A DNA stretch of 19,717 nucleotides from RGIG4608 sp045631445 (GTDB taxonomy: Bacteria > Bacillota > Clostridia > Oscillospirales > CAG-272), in NCBI GenBank assembly GCA_045631445.1, contig JAZQUS010000017.1, positions 1 through 19,717 on the forward strand. The letters are read 5' to 3'. Below, one piece after another: positions 13,785 to 19,717 of the stretch (its first letter is position 1; every line of letters begins with the position of its first letter). The notes beneath the pieces were generated by a model. It worked only from the letters and a program-made list of their open reading frames with translations. It made no database searches and had not been told where the DNA came from. The position numbers and the translations under genes are program-made.

Positions 13785-14368
13785 ACCCTATACCCCTCCT
13801 TTTCTAAAGCATTTTTAAGTCCTTCTTTAATAATGGCAATATCCTTATTTACCGTAGATTTGCTGACCGAAAGGTCATTTGCAATCTTCTCAATCGGCTC
13901 TGCCATATAATATCTGCTCATAAATATGTATCTATGCCTTTTTGAAAGCGTTCTCAAATACGCACTTATTATCTCTGCAAGATGCTTTTCATCCATCTCA
14001 AGTGAAATTGCATCATCTCCGAGCATATAATCAAGCTCGTCAAGAGCAGACGTCAAATTTGACGGAATAGATTTCTTTCTTTTGCTCTCGTTATATCGAT
14101 TAATGGCAATGCGACGCGCAATCGTAGTCAAAAATGCCTTAAGATTAAGCGGACGCTCGGGTGGCATAGCATTCCAAGCCCCAACATAAGTATCGTTAAG
14201 ACACTCCTCTGAGTCCTCGTCACTGTACAAAACATTATAAGCTATAGTAAACAGATATTTGTGATATTTAATATCCGTTTCCTCTATTGCCCTTTCATCT
14301 CGATTCCAATAGAGATCAATTATTTCCTCATCCTCTATTGGAACACGTATTCGTTTGAATATATTCAT
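13781..14368 (-). CDS. ECF-type RNA polymerase sigma factor
   Basis: The 195-residue protein has sigma region 2 (about 25-95: YHKYLFTIAYNVLYSDEDSE, ECLNDTYVGAWNAMPPERPL, FLTTIARRIAINRYN) and region 4 (about 135-190: LSKRHRYIFMSRYYMAEPIE, KIANDLSVSKSTVNKDIAII), with no region 1 or 3, as in extracytoplasmic function sigma factors. AAGGAAT seven bases upstream supports the ATG. The gene overlaps the anti-sigma gene by four bases and follows the LRR lipoprotein by 27 bases, so signal-responsive control of this surface-protein operon is likely. Which signal and which promoters are involved cannot be read here. Confidence 0.92.
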   Translation of the reverse strand: MNIFKRIRVPIEDEEIIDLYWNRDERAIEETDIKYHKYLFTIAYNVLYSDEDSEECLNDTYVGAWNAMPPERPLNLKAFLTTIARRIAINRYNESKRKKSIPSNLTSALDELDYMLGDDAISLEMDEKHLAEIISAYLRTLSKRHRYIFMSRYYMAEPIEKIANDLSVSKSTVNKDIAIIKEGLKNALEKEGYRV

Positions 14369-14395
14369 AAAATTCCTTTATCTTCAAAATTCGAC

Positions 14396-15271
14396 TTAGT
14401 CTATGGATCCATTTATGCAGATTACAGTGTAATCGCGCGCCTTTTCATCCCATTTCGCGCCCTTCTCTATGGCTTCCCATTCTTCTATAGTTCCTTCAAA
14501 GTCAATTTGCTTTAAATATGCACCAATAAGATTATCACCCAAGTATTTAACGGTTGTGGGAATGGTAATGCTTTCAATATTGTCGCAATCACGGAAAGCT
14601 CCCTCCATGATTTTCACAACTCCCTTAGGCACTGTAAATTCCGTTTTGCTATACGTTGGTACTACAACAACAAGTGTTGTCAAATCCTTTGAATAAACGC
14701 TGTCATTTGTACTGCAATAGTATTGGTTATTCTCATCAACATTAATTTTCTCAAGCATAGGACATGTAGAAAAAGCTCTGTATCCTATTTTTTCAACACT
14801 TGCAGGCACGTCAATTTTTGAGAGCACCTTGCAGTTGTTAAAGGCGTAATCATTTATCATACGAAGCTCGCTACCACTTTCAAATTCAATGTATCGCAAA
14901 TAATCGCAATAGCTAAAGGCAAAGCTATCAATAACCTTTATGCTTTTAGGAATAATAACACCTCTCACCTTTGAATACGAGCTAAATGCGTATTTGCCTA
15001 TACCAACCACGGGCTTGCCCTTGTATTCACTTGGTATAATCAAATCTATATACTCATTACCGTCCTTTTCATAAACGAAATAACCTGCGTATTCCTCGTT
15101 CCATTCAAATTCAAAGCAACCTAAAATGCTTGTAAAATCCGTTGGAATGTTATATTGAGGATAATCGTTATCAAGCCCCGGTCCTTCCTCATTTGGAGCT
15201 GCGGATGTCCCGCAACCAACAAGCAAAATTATCACGAGAAGCATCGATAAAACATATATCAATTTCTTCAT
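14396..15271 (-). CDS. BspA-like leucine-rich-repeat lipoprotein
   Basis: The 291-residue protein starts with a lipoprotein signal (ILLVGC, C20). After a spacer (about 21-75) come repeats of the LRR_5/BspA kind, each with a pattern like 'I-P-x-S-V-K-x-I-x-x-x-A-F-x-x-C-x-x-L-x-x-I': VVGIGKYAFSSYSKVRGVII, PKSIKVIDSFAFSYCDYLRY, VPASVEKIGYRAFSTCPMLE, VPKGVVKIMEGAFRDCDNIE. Such proteins are common on gut Clostridia surfaces and take part in adhesion or binding. The sequence after the last repeats (GTIEEWEAIEKGAKWD) is typical for the family's end. It opens the operon that continues to sigma, anti-sigma and serpin. Upstream, TATAGT near 15304-15309 with poor -35 matches suggests a promoter not used by sigma A, possibly by the operon's own sigma factor. 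Confidence 0.9.
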   Translation of the reverse strand: MKKLIYVLSMLLVIILLVGCGTSAAPNEEGPGLDNDYPQYNIPTDFTSILGCFEFEWNEEYAGYFVYEKDGNEYIDLIIPSEYKGKPVVGIGKYAFSSYSKVRGVIIPKSIKVIDSFAFSYCDYLRYIEFESGSELRMINDYAFNNCKVLSKIDVPASVEKIGYRAFSTCPMLEKINVDENNQYYCSTNDSVYSKDLTTLVVVVPTYSKTEFTVPKGVVKIMEGAFRDCDNIESITIPTTVKYLGDNLIGAYLKQIDFEGTIEEWEAIEKGAKWDEKARDYTVICINGSID

Positions 15272-15365
15272 AAAAATCGTCCTTTCCGAAAATTTCTTTC
15301 AATACTATAGTCAAGATTTTTTTGAAAAAGTGTAATAAAAAACAAAAATTTTTAAAAAAATTCAC

Positions 15366-15390
15366 AAAAAGCTCCCTTTGGGGAGCTTTT
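15366..15390 (-). terminator. Intrinsic terminator after the MATE-VTT operon
   Basis: On the minus strand AAAAGCTCCC, loop CAAA, GGGAGCTTTT plus T. It lies directly after the stop of the VTT gene at 15393 and before the LRR lipoprotein promoter region. Confidence 0.85.
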
Positions 15391-15392
15391 TA

Positions 15393-16079
15393 TTACTTTG
15401 CAGCTTTTTCAAGCTCCATTTTTTTCTTTTTTCGTCTAAAATAAACCGTCATAACCGCAACCATAAGACAGTCAACAACTATAGCCGCCCAAAATATTGG
15501 AGAGCTTAACGACTCAATTAAATTCATATCCTTACCAATGATAACATAACTAATAGCACTTGGTAAGATGGCAATTCCGTTTGCTATCATATATGGTATA
15601 TATTTTAGCCCAGCAGAGCCGAAAAGAAGCCCCAGACACTCATTAGACAAATTGAGAGCACGGAGAGTGAAGCTAACCAAAAACAAATTATCACTTGCCT
15701 CAAAATAAGGTCGCGCCTTGGGAATTCTATTGAGAATTTTTTGAATCCAATCGTCCTTTGTGAGTCTTCCAACCCAATATGGAACGGATAAATTCACAAC
15801 AGTTCCAACTATAACCGTCATAAGTGCTGCAGGAAAATCAAGAAGAGCCATAGTTGAAATCGCAATAACCGCATATGGAATAAATACCACAAATCCCTTG
15901 ATAACAAAGGCAACTATAACCGCAATCGACGTGATAATGGGATGTCCCCTTGTCAATTCAAGAAAATCTGCTATACTGAAATCCTTATTTATGGCAGTAA
16001 AAATCAAAAACCCAAGAACACAAAGTCCCATAAAGGTTATCGGAATATATTGCTTAACCTTTTTAACGTTTGTTTTCAT
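15393..16079 (-). CDS. VTT-domain (TVP38/TMEM64, DedA-like) membrane protein
   Basis: The 228-residue protein has about five or six membrane segments and the features of the VTT (SNARE-associated Golgi) domain: an FVVFIPYAVIAISTMALLDF segment, GTVVNLSVPYWVGRLTKDDW in the middle (the G...N...PYW.GR signature), and an FTLRALNLSNE stretch where the family has F..R..P/N. Relatives are phospholipid scramblases or flippases and undecaprenyl-phosphate transporters, but the substrate here is unknown. Its start overlaps the MATE stop by four bases (ATGA), with AAAGGAG inside the MATE gene, so the two are translationally coupled. Confidence 0.85.
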   Translation of the reverse strand: MKTNVKKVKQYIPITFMGLCVLGFLIFTAINKDFSIADFLELTRGHPIITSIAVIVAFVIKGFVVFIPYAVIAISTMALLDFPAALMTVIVGTVVNLSVPYWVGRLTKDDWIQKILNRIPKARPYFEASDNLFLVSFTLRALNLSNECLGLLFGSAGLKYIPYMIANGIAILPSAISYVIIGKDMNLIESLSSPIFWAAIVVDCLMVAVMTVYFRRKKKKMELEKAAK

Positions 16080-17437
16080 AAATTCTCCTTTGCCTTAGCC
16101 GTTGAGGGAGTTTTTTTAAAAAATTGGATGAAGAAGGGCAAGGTGATTATACCAGTTAATATATCGGATATACCCTGAGCCATAATTATTCCGTCAAGTT
16201 CCCAAAACGCATTTGTTATGAGCAAAACAGGAATAAGAACTGCACCGGAGCGCATCATAGCCATAAACGATGCCATTGCCGCTTTTCTTATACTCTGATA
16301 TAGCATATTGCACGCAACGGATATCGGCAAAAACCAAAGGCCGATGGATGCATATCGAAGCGCAGGTGTACCAACTGCAATAACGTCGGCATCCTTTTGG
16401 AAAAGAGCAATAATAGTGGGAGCAAAAATAAATCCAACAGTTGCTAGCGCACCAACTGCAACTGTACCAAATGTAAGCAAGAATTTGCTTCCCTTTTTAA
16501 CCCTGTCATATTCCTTAAGCTCGTAATTAAATGAGGCAAAGGGTTGATAACCCTGACCGATGCCAAGCCCAACGCACATAACGAATGACGAATATTTTTG
16601 AACAATACTCATCGCGGCAATGGGTGCATCGCCAAATGGCTTAATAAGATTATTAAGCAAACCGTTTGAAATGGAGGTAAGTCCTTGACGAATTAGAGAA
16701 GGTAATCCCATTTTGAAGATATTTAAGTAAACTTCTCCCTCTTTTGCCATAAATTTTAAAGAAAGTCGGCTTTGGGCATATTTTCTATACAAAATAAAGA
16801 GAATTGTGAAGCTCACCATCTGTGAAACTGCGGTTGAAAGACCTGCACCGTAAACGCCCATACCCAATTTTTGAATAAGAATATAGTCACCTGCAATATT
16901 TAAAAGTCCACCTGCGGTAAGACCAAACATAGCATAAAACGCCTTGCCCTCGTATCTCAACACATTGTTAAGGACGAGTGAGCAAATAAGGAATGGGCAA
17001 GCAATCAAAATCCACGTTCCGTAATCCTTTGCATGGGGCAAAATTGTCTCCGTACTGCCAAGAAAACGCAAAAACGGATCAAGGAAAATAAGACCTAAGC
17101 TCATCAAGGTAAGCCCCATGCCTGCGCCGCAAACAAATGCAGTTGTGGTGTAAGTGGATGCACGATCAATATTTTTCTGTGCAAGATATTTCGCAACGAA
17201 TGTACCCGAGCCGTGACCGAGCATAAACGCCACCGCCTGAATAATGCACTGAAGCGTGAACAAAATACCCGTAGCCGCCTGCGCACTATCTCCTAGACCA
17301 CCAACGAAATACGTATCTGCCATATTGTAAATATTGGTAATAAGCATTGAAATCGTTGTCGGAATTCCAAGTGATATTATTATTTTCGAAACCGATTCCT
17401 CGGTCATTTTTCTATGATACGCTTCTGATCTGTTCAT
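16076..17437 (-). CDS. MATE family efflux transporter
   Basis: MATE proteins export drugs or metabolites using Na+ or H+ gradients. The 453 residues predict twelve membrane segments in two halves. Typical parts: IPTTISMLITNIYNMADTYF in the first helix, a GHGSGTFVAKYLAQKN stretch near 75-90, LRYEGKAFYAM, AGLSTAVSQMVSF, GLPSLIRQGLTSISNGLLNN at the start of the second half, and GLGIGQGYQPFASFNYELKE. It resembles the NorM/DinF-like Firmicutes MATEs of unknown substrate. TGAGGAAAAA precedes the ATG at 17437. The TTTT end of element C lies 23 bases upstream, so its promoter would have to be inside or at the edge of that element. Confidence 0.94.
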   Translation of the reverse strand: MNRSEAYHRKMTEESVSKIIISLGIPTTISMLITNIYNMADTYFVGGLGDSAQAATGILFTLQCIIQAVAFMLGHGSGTFVAKYLAQKNIDRASTYTTTAFVCGAGMGLTLMSLGLIFLDPFLRFLGSTETILPHAKDYGTWILIACPFLICSLVLNNVLRYEGKAFYAMFGLTAGGLLNIAGDYILIQKLGMGVYGAGLSTAVSQMVSFTILFILYRKYAQSRLSLKFMAKEGEVYLNIFKMGLPSLIRQGLTSISNGLLNNLIKPFGDAPIAAMSIVQKYSSFVMCVGLGIGQGYQPFASFNYELKEYDRVKKGSKFLLTFGTVAVGALATVGFIFAPTIIALFQKDADVIAVGTPALRYASIGLWFLPISVACNMLYQSIRKAAMASFMAMMRSGAVLIPVLLITNAFWELDGIIMAQGISDILTGIITLPFFIQFFKKTPSTAKAKENL

Positions 17438-17460
17438 TTTTTCCTCACTATATGGAATTT

Positions 17461-17883
17461 CAAATTTTAATTTGTCGGGAAGTTACAAAGATAAAAATTT
17501 TCGCTTTTTTGAAAAAAAGCTCGCAAAAAACTTTTAATCGTGTTATGGTAAACAAATTTCGCGCAACGCGCGTGACTCGCAATCACACGCGCTCGTCACA
17601 CTCGTTTTTATTGCACAAGTGCAACAAAAACCGCGCTTTGCTACTCTGCACATAGAGTTTTTGATAGCAAAATGGCGACGCTTTTAGTAGCAAATCATAG
17701 ATTTTCGAACTGCCTGCCAACAGTGAGAAAATCGTTATGTAATGTTTGATTTCAATCAAACATTACGATTTGCGCGGTCTTAATTCAACACCCACGATTT
17801 AAAAGTTTTGGGGTTATAGGGGGATTTTTCAAAATCCCCCTAAATCTTTTCTTAACTATCTTCTCCCCGATAAATCCCAATTT
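17461..17883 (+). repeat. Intergenic inverted-repeat element, copy C
   Basis: This fills most of the gap 17438-18001 between divergent genes; no gene is seen in it. Ends match at 16 of 22 positions. Inner arms AAAACTTTTAATCGTG (near 17527-17542) and CACGATTTAAAAGTTTT (near 17793-17809) pair. Hairpins: TTGCAC-AA-GTGCAA (17611-17624), GATTTTC/GAAAATC (17700-17706 with 17727-17733), GTAATGTTTGATT/AATCAAACATTAC (17739-17751 with 17754-17766, thirteen perfect pairs) and GGGGGATTTT/AAAATCCCCC near 17819-17840. Each lies where copies A or B have a hairpin with a different sequence. The GGG end faces dut but is about 118 bases from its start. Confidence 0.85.
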
Positions 17884-17939
17884 ATATAATTATCTATATT
17901 AATAATATCACATAATTTAGTATTTGTCAAAGATAAATC

Positions 17940-17968
17940 TTGCATTTTGAGGCATTTTATGATAACAT
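17940..17968 (+). promoter_or_regulatory. Candidate promoter of dut
   Basis: TTGCAT (17940-17945), 17 bases, TAACAT (17963-17968). A moderate match with the spacing of the other promoters here. It lies downstream of element C, so dut does not depend on the element for transcription. Confidence 0.5.
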
Positions 17969-18001
17969 ATTAGTATAAATCTATATTTTTGGAGAAAAAA
18001 T

Positions 18002-18442
18002 ATGAAATACAACGTAAAAATCAAGAAATTAAATGAAAATGCAATAATTCCAACATACGGCTCACCATATTCTGCGGGAGCGGATTTGTATTCTGCAATG
18101 GACGATGTAACAATTGCTCCCCACTCAACCATGCTTATCAAAACCGGACTCGCGCTCGAATTGCCAATCGGCTTTGCAGGGCTTATTTATGCGCGAAGCG
18201 GACTTGCAACCAAGCGCGGACTTGCTCCTGCTAACAAGGTTGGGGTAATCGACTGCGACTATCGTGGTGAGGTTATGGTGGCGCTCCACAATCATAGTGA
18301 AGTTGAGCAGGTCGTAACCAAAGGAGAGAGAATTGCCCAGCTCGTTATCACTCCTTACGTAGTTGCAGAATTCGAGGAAGCAGACGAGCTTTCCGAAACC
18401 GTTCGCGGTGAGGGCGGATTTGGTTCAACAGGAACAAAATAA
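18002..18442 (+). CDS. dut: dUTP diphosphatase (trimeric dUTPase)
   Basis: The enzyme hydrolyses dUTP to dUMP and pyrophosphate, keeping uracil out of DNA and feeding dTMP synthesis. All five family motifs occur in the 146 residues: AGADLYSA (25-32), RSGLA (65-69), GVIDCDYRGE with D84 (81-90), KGERIAQLVI (about 107-116) and the C-terminal RGEGGFGSTG (about 135-144). Motif 5 is complete, so the protein should be active. TTGGAG eight bases upstream supports the ATG. The next gene begins one base after the stop, which indicates co-transcription with the hydrolase. Confidence 0.97.
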   Translation: MKYNVKIKKLNENAIIPTYGSPYSAGADLYSAMDDVTIAPHSTMLIKTGLALELPIGFAGLIYARSGLATKRGLAPANKVGVIDCDYRGEVMVALHNHSEVEQVVTKGERIAQLVITPYVVAEFEEADELSETVRGEGGFGSTGTK

Positions 18443-18443
18443 T

Positions 18444-19394
18444 ATGAAAGCAAAAACAAAACTTATAATTGGTGCGCTTACGGGTGTTGCCGCGGTATTT
18501 GCAACAAGCAAAGCACTTGACAAGCTTGTTCACGAGCATCTGCACCGCGAAGGAATTGCGGTTATCAAGCATAAGCTAATGTCGAAGAAAAACCGCGAGG
18601 ATTTCGCAAACAATCCCGAGGTTAATCTTGGAAAGCTCTTTCACGTATCCACTCCGCAAACTGAAGTCTCCATTTTAAATCGCGAGGGTAGAAACATCAA
18701 TGCACTGCTCTTCAAACAAGAAAACGAGAGCAAAAAATACGTTATCATCGTGCACGGCTATCGCGCGTCTGTTAGGTCCGTTTCATATCTTTCAAAAAGA
18801 TATTTTGAAGCGGGATATAACGTGCTTCTTCCCTATTTGCGCGCGCATCTTGGTAGCGATTACGAATATTCAACGATGGGTTGGTATGAAAGATTTGATA
18901 TTGTCGATTGGATAAATTATATAAATCGCAACGAAATCGGCGCAAAAATCGTGCTTCACGGAGTATCGATGGGAGCGGCAACGGTTATGATGTCAACGGG
19001 TGAAAAATTACCCCAAAATGTAGTCTGTGCTATTGAGGATTGCGGATATACCTCCGTTTACGATGCCTACACCTATAAAATCCCCCAAATGATGAAAGTT
19101 CCTGCCTTTCCCTTTATCAACGTTTTCAGACGCGCGATAAAAAAACGCGTGGGCTTTGATATCAAGGAAGCATCCGCGCTTGAGCAGGTTAAGAAATCAA
19201 AAACACCAATTCTCTTCATCCACGGCAATGAGGATAGCGTTGTTTCCGTCGAAATGGCAAAAACGCTCTATAAAAACGCAAATTGCGAAAAAGAAATCCT
19301 CATCACCAAGGGCGCAAACCACGAAATGTCCGCCCTTATTTACCCCGATTTGTATTGGAAAACCGTTTGGGGATTTATCGAAAAATATGAATAA
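18444..19394 (+). CDS. Alpha/beta hydrolase with N-terminal membrane segment
   Basis: The 316-residue protein has a hydrophobic N-terminus (about 5-23, LIIGALTGVAAVFATS) followed by a linker and an alpha/beta hydrolase domain (about 75-316). The catalytic triad can be placed: S175 in HGVSMGAA, D264 in HGNEDSVV, H293 in GANHEMS; the oxyanion region is VHGYRASVRSVSY. Such Bem46/YqkD-like proteins are predicted esterases or peptidases attached outside the membrane; the substrate is unknown. The ATG at 18444 is one base after dut; the frame stays open upstream but only through dut coding sequence. The ribosome binding site is weak (AGGA), suggesting translation coupled to dut. A strong terminator follows. 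Confidence 0.88.
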   Translation: MKAKTKLIIGALTGVAAVFATSKALDKLVHEHLHREGIAVIKHKLMSKKNREDFANNPEVNLGKLFHVSTPQTEVSILNREGRNINALLFKQENESKKYVIIVHGYRASVRSVSYLSKRYFEAGYNVLLPYLRAHLGSDYEYSTMGWYERFDIVDWINYINRNEIGAKIVLHGVSMGAATVMMSTGEKLPQNVVCAIEDCGYTSVYDAYTYKIPQMMKVPAFPFINVFRRAIKKRVGFDIKEASALEQVKKSKTPILFIHGNEDSVVSVEMAKTLYKNANCEKEILITKGANHEMSALIYPDLYWKTVWGFIEKYE

Positions 19395-19401
19395 AAATAT
19401 G

Positions 19402-19434
19402 GGAGAGTTTCTGTTTTCAGAAGCTCTCCTTTTT
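19402..19434 (+). terminator. Intrinsic terminator of the dut operon
   Basis: GGAGAGTTTCTG (19402-19413), loop TTTT and CAGAAGCTCTCC (19418-19429) form twelve pairs with one G-U, followed by five T. Confidence 0.9.
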
Positions 19435-19445
19435 AATTTATTCTT

Positions 19446-19717
19446 CAAATTTTGATTTGTCGAGTAGTTACAAAGATAAAAAGGTCGCTTTTGAAAAAGC
19501 TCCGCAAAACTTTTTAATCGTGTTGGATTGAATAAACTCCGCGCAAATCGTGCGCCTTCACTTCTGACGCGCTTGGCGCAAATATTTTTCCGTTTGCAAA
19601 CAAACGAAAAAACCACGCTTTGCTACCCTGCACATAGCCGTTTTGATAGCAATATGGCTACGCTTTTAGTAGCAAATTGGATTTTTCGAGGTGCCTGCTA
19701 ACACCGAGAAAAATCAT
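19446..19717 (+). repeat. Intergenic inverted-repeat element, copy D, cut by the window end
   Basis: The TTTT end (CAAATTTTGATTTGTCG) starts 17 bases after the dut-operon terminator stem. The order of modules follows copies A-C: GTTACAAAGATAAAA, GCTTTT/GAAAAAGC hairpin, ACTTTTTAATCGTG arm, the block around 19538-19570 shared with A and B, CGTTTG/CAAACG, the TAGCC...GGCTA hairpin and GATTTTTC with inner GGTG/CACC (19680-19715). The GGG end is outside the window. No gene is seen in this stretch. Confidence 0.82.

Overview
The window reads as chromosome of a low-GC, Gram-positive, probably spore-forming Clostridia-type bacterium, likely an uncultured gut lineage. This rests on an archaeal/eukaryote-like prolyl-tRNA synthetase, a SpoIIQ-like M23 protein, strong AGGAGG ribosome binding sites, near-consensus sigma-A promoters with exact 17-base spacers, and Gram-positive lipoprotein signals. 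No phage, plasmid, CRISPR, rRNA or tRNA genes were found. The lineage call is inference.

Layout. 1-424: start of proS on the minus strand (cut by the window edge), behind a structured leader and a good promoter. 604-5219, plus strand: a WecG/TagA/CpsF glycosyltransferase, a DUF4830 membrane-anchored protein, radA, then a consensus promoter with a pseudoknot/terminator-like leader ahead of an unknown membrane-anchored protein. 5302-8036: a translation/secretion operon rpmG-secE-nusG-rplK-rplA-secG with a structured leader and a probable L1-binding autoregulatory site; secG sits where rplJ-rplL would be expected. 8054-10008, minus: a small unknown lipoprotein and a secreted permuted-papain-fold protein whose signal peptide is separated from its body by one in-frame TAG. 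10337-11659: ruvX and a SpoIIQ-like M23 protein from divergent promoters. 11697-15271, minus: LRR lipoprotein, ECF-type sigma factor, putative anti-sigma and a serpin lipoprotein, apparently one operon. 15393-17437, minus: VTT-domain membrane protein and MATE transporter. 18002-19394, plus: dut and an alpha/beta hydrolase.

The most unusual content lies between genes. Five copies (A 1395-1798, B 2329-2967, E 13047-13271, C 17461-17883, D from 19446) of a non-coding element share imperfect terminal inverted repeats: a 'TTTT' end (AAATTTTGATTTATCGG) and a 'GGG' end (AAATTGGGATTTA.CGG on the opposite strand). Inside are stems that stay paired although their sequence differs between copies. In every copy whose far end is visible, the GGG end faces the start codon of the next gene; in three of four it lies only about 20 bases from it. 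B carries a nested second repeat, and E has a different, perfectly palindromic core. The family looks like a MITE-like or structured-RNA repeat and is the best candidate here for something undescribed.
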